Origin: an uncultured Lachnospiraceae bacterium
GTDB lineage: Bacteria; Bacillota; Clostridia; Lachnospirales; Lachnospiraceae
DNA: 64,000 bases
Reading direction: 5' to 3'
NCBI GenBank assembly: GCA_910586255.1
Contig: CAJUHR010000008.1
Location: forward strand, 1 to 64,000
Numbering within the stretch: position 1 is the stretch's first letter; the number at the start of each line of letters is the position of its first letter. A model generated the notes under the pieces. That model was not told where the DNA came from, made no database searches, and saw nothing but the letters and a program-made list of their open reading frames with translations. Made by a program: the position numbers and the translations under genes. Below are positions 8,457 through 16,143 of the stretch, one piece after another.

Positions 8457-8675
8457 ATGACACTTAGAGACTTAAAACCGGGACAGGCGGGGACTGTGGT
8501 TTCCCTTGCCAGTGCCGGAACAGTAAAACGCAGGATTATGGATATGGGTATTACACCGGGGGTGGAGATACGGGTGATCAAAGTGGCTCCTCTTGGAGAT
8601 CCGGTTGAGGTAAATGTCAGAGGCTATGAGCTGAGTCTTCGCAAAGAGGAAGCGCGGCAGATAGAGATCAGATAG
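8457..8675 (+). CDS. feoA: FeoA family protein (second of two)
   Basis: A 72-residue FeoA protein: LKPGQAGTVVSL, RRIMDMGITPGVEIRVI and PLGDPVEVNVRGYELSLR are the complete family core, closer to the canonical E. coli-type FeoA than the upstream paralogue. The start ATG 8457 follows AGGGAGG by 8 nt. It lies 61 nt after the first feoA and 150 nt before feoB; that last gap holds only a weak palindrome (about 8712-8728). Confidence 0.9.
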   Translation: MTLRDLKPGQAGTVVSLASAGTVKRRIMDMGITPGVEIRVIKVAPLGDPVEVNVRGYELSLRKEEARQIEIR

Positions 8676-8825
8676 GATATTTTATCTGTTATGTTCATTT
8701 TCTTTTCGGGATTAGTTAGCTAAAGCTAATTCATATGTATGTAAGGAGAAGCGGCTGCACAACATCTTTGTTTGTGAGCGCAGATAGTTTTTTGAGGAAG
8801 AGAAAAAGTATAGAGGAGAAAAGCT

Positions 8826-10877
8826 ATGAGTATTACAATTGCACTGGCGGGGAATCCCAACTGCGGGAAGACCACAGTATTCAATGAGCTGACCGGTTCT
8901 AAGCAGCATGTGGGAAACTGGCCGGGAGTTACCGTAGACAGAAAGGAGGGAATCTACAAAAGAAACAAGGAGATAAAGCTTTTGGATCTTCCGGGCACTT
9001 ATTCTTTGTCCCCATATTCTGCCGAGGAGATTGTGGCAAGAGATTATATTGTGAATGAGAAACCGGACGCGGTAATTGACATTGTAGACGGAACCTGCAT
9101 TGAGAGAAACCTGTATTTGTCTCTTCAGATCATGGAGACCCGGATCCCCATGGTTATTGCAATGAACATGATGGATGAGGTGAAAGCCAGAGGGGATCAG
9201 ATTGACTGTGAGAAGCTGTCAAAGCTGCTTGGAGTACCGGTGATTCCCATTGTGGCCAGAAGCGGCAGGGGGTTAAATGAGCTGATGGACGCGGCTGCCC
9301 GGGTGGCGGAAGAAAGAAAAAGACCAGAGAGAATTCCGATGTACGGTCAGGAATTGGAAGCTGTCATTGGCAGACTTGCCGATGTGCTGGGAGACAGTGA
9401 CCCGGATGAGGGCTGGTGGAAGGCCGTCAAGCTGGTGGAAAAGGACGAGGCGGTGGAAAAAACCATAGATCCGGCTAAGGCATCTGCCATAGGAGCGTTG
9501 ATGGAGGAGGCTGCCCAAAATGCAGGGGGAGACGGAGAGACGAAAATAGTTGATTGCCGTTACCAGTACATAGGAAAAATTGTAAGGGAATGTGTGAAAA
9601 AAAGCCGCCAGAGCCATGTGGAGACAAAATCTGACAAGCTGGATAAGCTTTTGACCAACAGGATTCTGGCGCTGCCGATTTTCGCCGTGGTAATGTATGT
9701 GATGTTTGCCTGTACTTTCAGTGAAAATTTCCTGTTTGTAAAAGGGCTGCCCAGTCCGGGTGTATGGCTGGCCGGGATTGTGGAGACCCTGTGGGGGCTG
9801 ATTGCTGACGGGGTGGTCAGTGCAGCGGAGAGTGCAGGGGCATCGGAGTGGGCCGTGGGGCTGGTGCAGAGCTGTCTGGACGGCATCGGAGCAGTGGCAG
9901 GCTTTTTGCCTCTGGTGTTGGTGCTCTTCCTTCTCTTGTCTTTTTTGGAGGACAGCGGCTATATGGCCCGGGTGGCCTTTGTCATGGATCGTATTTTCCG
10001 CCATTTGGGTTTGAGCGGACGCTCCTTTATTCCTATGCTGATGGGATTTGGATGCTCGGTTCCGGCTTTGATGGCTTCCCGCGCCTTGGAGAGTGATAAG
10101 GATCGGAAGATTACCATGATGATCACGCCCTTTATGTCCTGCGGGGCCAAGCTGCCTATCTATGCCATGTTTGCCGCCACTCTGTTTTCAGACAGCGATC
10201 AGACCATGATCGTGTTCTCGGTATATATGCTGGGTATTGTTGTGGCCATTGCAGGAGCATTGGTTCTCAACAAATTTGCGTTTAAAAGTGATACCTCCAA
10301 TTTTATTATGGAGCTGCCTCAGTACCGGGTGCCCACTTTAAAAAGTGTTCTGATTCATGGCTGGGAGAAGGTAAAGGGATTTGCCGTCAAGGCGGGCACG
10401 GTGATTTTTGCCTCCACGGTTCTCATATGGTTTCTTTCCAATTTTAATTTCAGCGGGATGTGCGATATGGAGGAAAGCCTTTTGGCTACCATTGGAAACG
10501 GAATTAAATGGATTTTTGCACCTCTTGGATGGGCAGACTGGCGGGCTTCTGTGGGTGTGGTGACCGGATGGATTGCCAAGGAGAATATTGTGGCAACCTT
10601 TGGGCAGCTGTTCGGCGGTGTAAGTGACGAGGTTGTGGAGGCGGTTATGGCAGGTGAGGAAGCACTGCCGGCTATCGGGGAAGTGTTTAACAAGGCTTCG
10701 GCTTATTCTTACATGGCTTTTAACCTGCTCTGTATGCCTTGTTTTGCCGCTGTGGGGGCTATACGGCGGGAAATGGGTTCCTGGAAATGGACCTTTCGCG
10801 CCATAGGATTTCAGATGCTGACAGCATATGTTGTGGCTCTTTTGATTAATGTGGTGGGAAGCTTTATGATTTATTAG
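8826..10877 (+). CDS. feoB: Ferrous iron transporter FeoB
   Basis: A 683-residue inner-membrane Fe2+ transporter. The N-terminal G domain has G1 GNPNCGKTT (residues 9-17), G3 DLPGTYS, G4 NMMD and G5 SARSG-like VARSGRG. A helical GDI region follows, then the membrane part with two Gate motifs (MLMGFGCSVPALMASRAL and the later repeat ending with MPCFAAVGAIRREMGSWKW). Length is normal for Gram-positive FeoB, lacking a FeoC-like tail. Start supported by AGAGGAG. Followed by a Fur-like gene 15 nt downstream. Confidence 0.95.
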   Translation: MSITIALAGNPNCGKTTVFNELTGSKQHVGNWPGVTVDRKEGIYKRNKEIKLLDLPGTYSLSPYSAEEIVARDYIVNEKPDAVIDIVDGTCIERNLYLSLQIMETRIPMVIAMNMMDEVKARGDQIDCEKLSKLLGVPVIPIVARSGRGLNELMDAAARVAEERKRPERIPMYGQELEAVIGRLADVLGDSDPDEGWWKAVKLVEKDEAVEKTIDPAKASAIGALMEEAAQNAGGDGETKIVDCRYQYIGKIVRECVKKSRQSHVETKSDKLDKLLTNRILALPIFAVVMYVMFACTFSENFLFVKGLPSPGVWLAGIVETLWGLIADGVVSAAESAGASEWAVGLVQSCLDGIGAVAGFLPLVLVLFLLLSFLEDSGYMARVAFVMDRIFRHLGLSGRSFIPMLMGFGCSVPALMASRALESDKDRKITMMITPFMSCGAKLPIYAMFAATLFSDSDQTMIVFSVYMLGIVVAIAGALVLNKFAFKSDTSNFIMELPQYRVPTLKSVLIHGWEKVKGFAVKAGTVIFASTVLIWFLSNFNFSGMCDMEESLLATIGNGIKWIFAPLGWADWRASVGVVTGWIAKENIVATFGQLFGGVSDEVVEAVMAGEEALPAIGEVFNKASAYSYMAFNLLCMPCFAAVGAIRREMGSWKWTFRAIGFQMLTAYVVALLINVVGSFMIY

Positions 10878-10892
10878 GGGAGAATGGGAATT

Positions 10893-11162
10893 ATGTCGAT
10901 GGAGAGAAAAAAAAGTTATATAATTGAAGCGTTAAGAAAGAACGGATGTAGGATCACAAGCCAAAGGCAGCTTTTGATTGATATTATTCTGCAGGATGAA
11001 TGTAGCTGTTGTAAGGAGATCTATTACCGGGCCAGCAAGACAGATTCCTCCATTGGAATGGCAACGGTATACCGGCTGGTAAAGACCCTGGAGGAGACAG
11101 GGATGATTCAGAGAAAAAATATGTACCGGATTGACTGTGAGGCTCTGGCTTCCGGCGCCTGA
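10893..11162 (+). CDS. Short Fur-like regulator (DNA-binding domain only)
   Basis: An 89-residue protein matching only the N-terminal winged helix of Fur/Zur: RITSQRQLLIDIIL, recognition region MATVYRLVKTLEETGMI and the wing MYRIDC. It stops where full Fur proteins (about 140 residues) begin the dimerisation and metal-binding domain, so the HHH/D/E/CxxC ligands are absent; only CSCC near residue 30 could touch metal. No continuation is found in any frame before the terminator 66 nt downstream. The ATG at 10893 sits 9 nt after AGGGGAGA. Cotranscribed with feoB, it may be a metal-independent modulator or decoy of Fur binding; inference. Confidence 0.75.
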   Translation: MSMERKKSYIIEALRKNGCRITSQRQLLIDIILQDECSCCKEIYYRASKTDSSIGMATVYRLVKTLEETGMIQRKNMYRIDCEALASGA

Positions 11163-11227
11163 AAAGACGGCAGGTCAGGCAAAAAAGTGAGGGAAAAAAC
11201 AGAAATTTATAACCGGACCGATGGGGA

Positions 11228-11269
11228 AAAAGCGGGACTTTTGCAGAGAAGGGGCAAAGTCCCGCTTTT
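11228..11269 (+). terminator. Intrinsic terminator of feo operon 1
   Basis: Stem AAAAGCGGGACTT...AAGTCCCGCTTTT extended by TGC/GCA, with a purine-rich loop; ends in CTTTTG. Ends the feoAAB-fur transcript. Downstream, 11279-11376 contains two near-direct copies of TCAGATATGA followed by GTAAC/GTTAC. Confidence 0.85.
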
Positions 11270-11440
11270 GTACCCGGGTCAGATATGAACAGTAACGCAA
11301 TATCTTTTGTCTGATTGCAGGGAGAAAGGACTGGACGGAAAACGAAAACTCAGATATGATAGTTACGAAAGGGTAACAGCCGGGATGACTTTTAAACCGT
11401 TGTGTGAAAAGATTATTCAGTGTACTGTCAGGAGGGTTAC

Positions 11441-11818
11441 ATGCACGAATCAGGTGAGAATTATCTGGAAACCATATTGGTAATAAAGGAAAGAAAGGGA
11501 ACAGTCCGCTCCATTGACATTGCCCGGGAGCTGAGTTTTAGCAAGCCCAGCGTCAGCAGGGCTATGGGAATATTGCGGGAGAGCGGGTATATAGTTATGG
11601 AGCCTTCGGGGGAGATTCATCTGACGGATAAGGGAAGGGAGCGGGCGGAGGAAATCTATGGGAGACATCGGCTTTTGACTGCTTTTTTGAAGGATGTGGC
11701 CGGGGTGACAGAGGAGATGGCAGAGCGCAATGCCTGCCGCATGGAGCATATTCTGGACCAGGAGGTGGTGGACGGGATCAGCGGATATATGGGGAGGCAA
11801 AGAAAGTCGGTATTTTGA
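11441..11818 (+). CDS. DtxR/MntR family metal-dependent regulator
   Basis: A 125-residue regulator. The N-terminal winged helix begins HESGENYLETILVI, the DtxR-family signature, with recognition helix FSKPSVSRAMGILRESGYI. The dimerisation domain holds candidate metal ligands in EIYGRHRLLTAFL (His near 78) and CRMEHILDQE (Cys, Glu, His near 104-108). It is the short MntR-like form without an SH3 domain. ATG 11441 follows AGGAGGG; an earlier in-frame GTG at 11420 lacks a site. It likely controls manganese or iron genes, perhaps the transporters upstream; target not shown. Confidence 0.88.
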   Translation: MHESGENYLETILVIKERKGTVRSIDIARELSFSKPSVSRAMGILRESGYIVMEPSGEIHLTDKGRERAEEIYGRHRLLTAFLKDVAGVTEEMAERNACRMEHILDQEVVDGISGYMGRQRKSVF

Positions 11819-11839
11819 ACTTGAAGTTCTGCCGAAAAT

Positions 11840-11968
11840 GTTACTGTTCACAGGTACCCTGTGAACGTAACGGCATATGCACATTTGAAATCGCCTGTGG
11901 CGATGGGGCATATGTTTTGGCCCTATAACTGTACTGGCTCATGACTAATCAGCAAAGTGTCAGTCATG
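11840..11968. repeat. Composite palindromic element, copy 2 (inverted relative to 921-1049)
   Basis: Begins with the GTTAC-TGTTCACAGG-TAC-CCTGTGAAC-GTAAC hairpin (11840-11871), then the CATATGC/ATCGCC block, then one arm of the 21-bp repeat. It is the reverse complement of 921-1049 with about six differences in 129 nt. The second 21-bp arm is degraded and leads directly into the 11977-12226 element. Confidence 0.8.
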
Positions 11969-11976
11969 GTGTGAAC

Positions 11977-12226
11977 CAATGCCAGTAAGTTAAGCTGTTC
12001 CAAAAGGTACGCCAGGGAAACGGGGAGAGCAGCCACCGGAAAGGGTCTGCTGCTTTTTCCGGTTTCGAGATCAAGAATTCCTGAAATTTCTGAATTTTGC
12101 TAAAAATGAAACGAAAATTCAAGGACTTCTAAATCTCTGCAAAGTCAAAATCTGCAGACCCTTTCCGGTGGCTGCTCTCCCCGTTTCCCTGGCTGTGTTT
12201 CGCGAACTCTTAACTTACTGACATTG
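11977..12226. repeat. Large inverted-repeat element with perfect 40-bp arms
   Basis: Inner arms 12011-12050 and 12154-12193 are perfect 40-bp reverse complements (GCCAGGGAAACGGGGAGAGC... ). Outer arms 11977-11994 and 12209-12226 match 17 of 18 positions. The 103-nt centre (12051-12153) is AT-rich and non-coding. It resembles a MITE or a very long hairpin RNA; no transposase is present. The gap 11819-12446 contains this, copy 2 of the composite palindrome, and a promoter-like sequence. Confidence 0.8.
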
Positions 12227-12278
12227 GGTGTGAACAGTAAGCCGAAAATAAAACACTGCCTGAAACATCGGTTTTTCG

Positions 12279-12307
12279 TTGACTTTCCGGGGGTTTTGTG
12301 ACACAAT
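12279..12307 (+). promoter_or_regulatory. Possible promoter of the CobW genes
   Basis: TTGACT (12279-12284), 17-nt spacer, CACAAT (12302-12307), with TTGTAATAG just after. The -10 is weak. A GGAGGC/GCCTCC hairpin lies in the presumed leader near 12381-12402. Confidence 0.35.
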
Positions 12308-12446
12308 TGTAATAGCCCAGGCTATCTGAGCGGATACACAATTATTTTAATCAGAGCCATGCATTTTAAGCAGACAAAACGGAGGCTTATGTTTTTCTGC
12401 CTCCATGAAAGCATGACAACTTTATAGAAAAGAAGGTAGAGCGATA

Positions 12447-13562
12447 ATGACAAAGATTGACATTATTTCCGGCTTTCTTGGAGCCGGAAAGACCACATTT
12501 ATTAAAAAGCTTTTGAAGGAAGCCATTGCAGGTGAGCAGGTGGTGCTGATTGAAAATGAATTTGGCGAGATTGGCATTGACGGCGGATTTTTGAAAGATT
12601 CGGGGATTGAGATACGGGAGATGAATTCCGGGTGTATCTGCTGTTCTCTGGTAGGAGATTTCGGAAAATCCCTTGAGGAGGTTCTGACCCGGTATCAGCC
12701 GGATCGGGTGATCATCGAGCCGTCCGGTGTGGGTAAGCTGTCAGATGTAATGAATGCGGTGCGCAATGCGGCAAAGGATGCAGATGTCCGGTTAAACAGC
12801 GCGGTGACGGTGGTGGATGCCAATAAGTGCCGGATGTATATGAAGAATTTCGGTGAGTTTTTCAACAATCAGGTGGAGAATGCAGGTACGATTGTGCTGA
12901 GCCGGACAGATGTGACAGCTCCGGGAAAGGTGCAGAAAGCGGTGGAAATGCTTCGGGAGCGCAATTGTGGCGCAACCATTGTGACAACCCCCATTGACCA
13001 GCTGGCAGGAGAGCAGCTTTTGGAGCTGATTGAGAAGCCGGATCGGATGATGGAGGAGTTGCTGGCCCAGGCAAAGGAAGAATACGAGCACCATCATCAC
13101 CATCACCACCATGAGAGGGAAGCCTGCGGATGCGGGGAGTCCGGTCATGAGCATTACCACGACCATGAGGAGCCATGCCATGAGCGTCATCATGACCACG
13201 AGGAGCCGGGTCATGAGCATCATCACGACCATGGTCCGGACTGTGACTGCGGCTGCCATGATCATCACCATCATCATGCAGATGAGGTATTTACCAGCTG
13301 GGGAATGGAGACTACCGCATCTTGCAGCAGGAAGGTGCTGGAGGAGATATTGGAGGAGCTGGCCTACGGCAATCAGTATGGGGATGTGCTGCGTGCCAAG
13401 GGGATGTTATCCGGGGAAAATCCGGGAGAGTGGTATTATTTTGATCTGGTGCCGGAGGAGTTTGAGATCCGGACGGGAGCTCCGGATTACACAGGGAGAG
13501 TGTGTGTGATTGGCGCCAATATCAATGAGGAAAAGCTGAATCAGGCCTTTGGAAATCAATAA
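12447..13562 (+). CDS. CobW/COG0523 GTPase with His-rich metal loop
   Basis: A 371-residue G3E-family GTPase. Walker A GFLGAGKTT (residues 9-17), the metal-binding CxCC motif as Cys63-Ile-Cys65-Cys66, switch region IIEPSGVGK, and a variant guanine motif SRTD instead of NKxD. Residues about 216-277 form a His/Asp/Glu/Cys-rich insert with an eight-His run and three tandem 11-residue repeats. The C-terminal CobW_C domain (about 285-371) is present. Family members insert Zn, Co or Ni into client enzymes or act in zinc shortage; the His loop favours Zn or Ni. It heads a pair with the next CobW-like gene. Confidence 0.9.
   Translation: MTKIDIISGFLGAGKTTFIKKLLKEAIAGEQVVLIENEFGEIGIDGGFLKDSGIEIREMNSGCICCSLVGDFGKSLEEVLTRYQPDRVIIEPSGVGKLSDVMNAVRNAAKDADVRLNSAVTVVDANKCRMYMKNFGEFFNNQVENAGTIVLSRTDVTAPGKVQKAVEMLRERNCGATIVTTPIDQLAGEQLLELIEKPDRMMEELLAQAKEEYEHHHHHHHHEREACGCGESGHEHYHDHEEPCHERHHDHEEPGHEHHHDHGPDCDCGCHDHHHHHADEVFTSWGMETTASCSRKVLEEILEELAYGNQYGDVLRAKGMLSGENPGEWYYFDLVPEEFEIRTGAPDYTGRVCVIGANINEEKLNQAFGNQ
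13143..13241 (+). repeat. Tandem 33-nt repeat encoding the His-rich loop
   Basis: Three in-frame units encode GHEHYHDHEEP, CHERHHDHEEP and GHEHHHDHGPD. Unit period is exactly 33 nt, so loop length can change by slippage without breaking the frame. Confidence 0.85.
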
Positions 13563-13583
13563 AAGGAAGGGTCGTGAAAATCA

Positions 13584-14534
13584 ATGGGACCTATGATTGA
13601 TGATGATATTATGCCGGTGTTTTTGATCAACGGATTTTTGGAGGCCGGAAAAACGGAATTTTTGTCCGTTACCATGGAACAGGAGTATTTTCAGACCGAG
13701 GGAAAGACTCTTTTAATTGTCTGCGAGGAGGGAGATACAGAATATGATGAGGGGCTTTTAAAGAAGTCCCGGACTTCTGTGGTTTCTGTGGATGATATGG
13801 GCCAGATTTCTCCGGAACGACTCACAGAGCTGGAGCTTTTGTATAACCCGGAGAGAGTGCTGATTGAGTGGAACGGAATGTGGAACCAGGATGATTTAAA
13901 GCTTCCGTCAGACTGGACCATTTATCAGCAGATTACGATTGTGGATATGTCAACCTTTGAGTTGTATGTAAAAAATATGAAGTCGCTGCTGGCTGCTATG
14001 GTGCGGAATTCGGAGCTGATCATCTGCAACCGCTGTGACGGAATAGAGGATTTGGAGCGATATAAGCGAATGTTGAAATCCATGAACACTAAGTGCGATA
14101 TTGTGTTTGAGGATGAGAACGGGGAGATTGACGAGATTTCTGAGGAGGATCTTCCTTATGATCTGAGCAGGGATGTGGTGGAGATCGGACCGGAGGCCTA
14201 CGGAATCTGGTATATTGACTGTATGGATAAGCCGGAGCGATACAGAGGAAAGACGGTAGAGTTTACGGCCATGGCGTTAAAATCTCCGGAGTTTCCGAAA
14301 AATTATTTTGTGCCGGGCCGGATGGCAATGACCTGCTGCGCGGAGGATATGACTTTTCTGGGGTATATATGCAAGTCAAAGGAGGCCCGCCGCCTGGAGA
14401 CAGGCCAATGGGTCAGGGTACAGGCCCGGGTGGAGGTAGAATATTGGAAGGATTATCAGGGAGAAGGGCCGGTGCTCTATGCAGAAAGCGTAGTCCCTGC
14501 CGCGCCCATTGAGGAGGTTGTCCAGTTCGGATAA
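13584..14534 (+). CDS. CobW-like GTPase fused to a YcgQ/TIGR03943-type C-terminal domain
   Basis: A 316-residue protein in two parts. Residues 1-210 look like CobW: Walker A GFLEAGKT (17-24), LIEWNGMW where switch motifs EPSG stand in relatives, and NRCD for NKxD, but no CxCC. Residues about 215-312 resemble the C-terminal domain of YcgQ/TIGR03943 proteins: YRGKTVEFTAMAL, FVPGRMAMTCCAEDMTFLGY and GQWVRVQARVEVE. YcgQ and CobW proteins both belong to zinc-stress circuits in Bacillus. It starts 21 nt after the His-rich CobW gene, so the two probably act together. Domain calls by motif only; start ATG 13584 or the M four codons in. Confidence 0.72.
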   Translation: MGPMIDDDIMPVFLINGFLEAGKTEFLSVTMEQEYFQTEGKTLLIVCEEGDTEYDEGLLKKSRTSVVSVDDMGQISPERLTELELLYNPERVLIEWNGMWNQDDLKLPSDWTIYQQITIVDMSTFELYVKNMKSLLAAMVRNSELIICNRCDGIEDLERYKRMLKSMNTKCDIVFEDENGEIDEISEEDLPYDLSRDVVEIGPEAYGIWYIDCMDKPERYRGKTVEFTAMALKSPEFPKNYFVPGRMAMTCCAEDMTFLGYICKSKEARRLETGQWVRVQARVEVEYWKDYQGEGPVLYAESVVPAAPIEEVVQFG

Positions 14535-14578
14535 CCATTGGCATAGTCCTGTCGAAAATAGTACAAATCTGACCACAG

Positions 14579-14607
14579 CACCGGGCAAGCCGCCAAAGCA
14601 TACATTG
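14579..14607 (+). promoter_or_regulatory. Sigma-K/sigma-E-type promoter candidate for sigK
   Basis: CACC (14579-14582), 16-nt spacer, CATACATTG (14599-14607). This fits the B. subtilis sigma-K pattern mACm-N16-CATAnnnTA except the last base, and CATACATT also fits the sigma-E -10. It lies 30 nt before the start codon, as expected for mother-cell autoregulation. Short motif, so moderate confidence. Confidence 0.5.
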
Positions 14608-14636
14608 ATAGTAAGTAAGCTTTGAGGTGGCTTTCT

Positions 14637-15266
14637 TTGAAGACATTTCCAAAGCCCCTGTCGCCTGGGGAGGAGAAAATCTGGCTGGAACGATGCCGGA
14701 AAGGTGACCAGGAAGCCCGTAATATTTTGATTGAGCGCAATATGAGGCTGGTGGCCCATGTGGCCAAAAAATATCAGAATACGGATTATGATATGGAAGA
14801 TCTTTTGTCAGTAGGAACCATCGGACTTATTAAGGCTGTCAACAGCTTTCACATAGACCGGGGTTCCCGTCTGGCAACCTATGCAGCGAAATGTATAGAG
14901 AATGAGATTCTGATGCTTCTGAGAGCCAGCAAGAAATATACCAAGGAGGTTTCTCTGTATGAACCCATTGGGGTAGACAAGGATGGGGAGGCTGTCAGTC
15001 TGGTGGACGTGATCGAGATGGAGAATAAAGAGGTGTTGGAGGATCTGATCCTGGCTCAGGATGTTCAGGAGCTCTATGAGGCATACTGGTCCTGTCTGAA
15101 AGAGCAGGAAAAAGAGGTGATCGGTATGCGGTACGGGTTATTTGGGAGACAGCCCCGGACCCAGCGGGAGATTGCGGCCGCATTGGGGATTTCCCGGTCT
15201 TATGTGAGTAGGATTGAGAAGAAGGCGGTGGAGAAGCTTAGGGTGGGGATGGAGAGTTTGGGATAG
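14637..15266 (+). CDS. sigK: Sporulation sigma factor sigma-K, no pro-sequence
   Basis: A 209-residue sigma-70 family protein. Region 2 NMRLVAHVAKKYQNT and GTIGLIKAVNSF, with RLATYAAKCIENEILM; then EVSLYEPIGVDKDG, which separates sigma-K from sigma-E; region 4 RTQREIAAALGISRSYVSRIEKKAVEKL. TTG 14637 is favoured: GAGGTGG lies 6 nt upstream, and the in-frame stop at 14616 rules out extension. The protein starts just before FPKPLSPGEE, so the hydrophobic pro-sequence of B. subtilis pro-sigma-K is absent, as in C. difficile. It would be active without SpoIVFB cleavage. Confidence 0.85.
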   Translation: MKTFPKPLSPGEEKIWLERCRKGDQEARNILIERNMRLVAHVAKKYQNTDYDMEDLLSVGTIGLIKAVNSFHIDRGSRLATYAAKCIENEILMLLRASKKYTKEVSLYEPIGVDKDGEAVSLVDVIEMENKEVLEDLILAQDVQELYEAYWSCLKEQEKEVIGMRYGLFGRQPRTQREIAAALGISRSYVSRIEKKAVEKLRVGMESLG

Positions 15267-15274
15267 GGACAGAA

Positions 15275-15304
15275 TTGACAGAGGATCTGTCAGAGAGGTA
15301 TGTG
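15275..15304 (+). promoter_or_regulatory. Promoter-like site overlapping a palindrome before the S51 peptidase gene
   Basis: TTGACA (15275-15280) overlaps a perfect 7-bp inverted repeat TGACAGA-GGA-TCTGTCA (15276-15292); a poor -10 TATGTG follows at 18 nt. It starts 9 nt after the sigK stop. Possible repressed promoter; weak evidence. Confidence 0.3.
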
Positions 15305-15378
15305 ATCACATCAAACCGGGAAAGCGGTTATGGAAGATATAATATGGTGCTGGAGCCTAAAGGGCAGGGGGATTACCT

Positions 15379-16137
15379 ATGAATCACAAAAAAACAGAAA
15401 AGACAATATTTCTCACCAGCAGTCCTGATACCTCCTATCAGGTGGACGGTAAATGGGTAACTGGCCCGTTTACGGCAAAAAACGGATTTCTTGAGCGGTT
15501 TAAGAGTGCCTGTCCCGCCAATCCGCAGGTGCTTTTGGTGACGGCCACGCCGGATGAAGAGGAGAAAAATAAGGAGATGAGAGAGTATTTCACCCGGGTA
15601 TTTGAGGCCAGCAATATGCCGGTAAAGACGATGCATCTTTTGGAGAGGAGGACAGCCGGGAGGCTGTCTAAGTGGATGGACGGCAGCCAGGTGATGATAT
15701 TAGGAGGGGGACATGTACCTACACAGAACCGTTTTTTTCATGAGCTTGGCCTGCGGGAGTGTTTGAAGGATTTTGGCGGGGTGATTATGGGAATAAGCGC
15801 CGGCAGCATGAACTGTGCCGATGTAGTCTATGCCCAGCCGGAGCTTGCCGGGGAGGCAGCGGATGGAGGATATCAGAGATTTCTTGTAGGACTGGGGCTG
15901 ACAGGCCGTCAGATCCTTCCTCATTATCAGATGGTGAAGGACTATACCCTGGATGGTCTGCGGTTGATGGAGGAGATAACTTATCCGGACAGTGTGGGCC
16001 GGGAATTTTATGCTTTGGAGGACGGAAGCTATATTCTGTGCCGGGGCGGCAGGGAGACCCTGTATGGAAATGCATACCGGATTGCAGAGGGGAAATTTAC
16101 CATGGCGTGCCGAGACGGGGAGTCTTTGGAACTGTAA
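15379..16137 (+). CDS. Peptidase S51 (dipeptidase E/cyanophycinase-like) family protein
   Basis: A 252-residue cytosolic protein with the class-I glutamine-amidotransferase-like fold. The nucleophile elbow GISAGSMN (Ser near 142), VMILGGGHVPTQN before it, and the later His in LPHYQMVKD (near 180) match S51 peptidases, which cleave Asp-X dipeptides or cyanophycin. No signal peptide. Which substrate it takes cannot be told. Lies between sigK and feo operon 2, with its own possible promoter; RBS GGGGGATT is weak. Confidence 0.8.
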   Translation: MNHKKTEKTIFLTSSPDTSYQVDGKWVTGPFTAKNGFLERFKSACPANPQVLLVTATPDEEEKNKEMREYFTRVFEASNMPVKTMHLLERRTAGRLSKWMDGSQVMILGGGHVPTQNRFFHELGLRECLKDFGGVIMGISAGSMNCADVVYAQPELAGEAADGGYQRFLVGLGLTGRQILPHYQMVKDYTLDGLRLMEEITYPDSVGREFYALEDGSYILCRGGRETLYGNAYRIAEGKFTMACRDGESLEL

Positions 16138-16143
16138 TCCTTA

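Noticed and set aside
9273..10004. 243-codon frame antisense to feoB
   Set aside because: Shadow of the strongly coding feoB strand; no ribosome site, no recognisable domain.
13143..13241. Tandem 33-nt units resembling a CRISPR-like array
   Set aside because: The units are contiguous with no spacers, are in frame, and encode the His-rich loop of the CobW GTPase.
12792..13277. Minus-strand frame rich in Met/Val
   Set aside because: It is the antisense image of the His/Asp-rich repeats on the + strand; no start site or family features.
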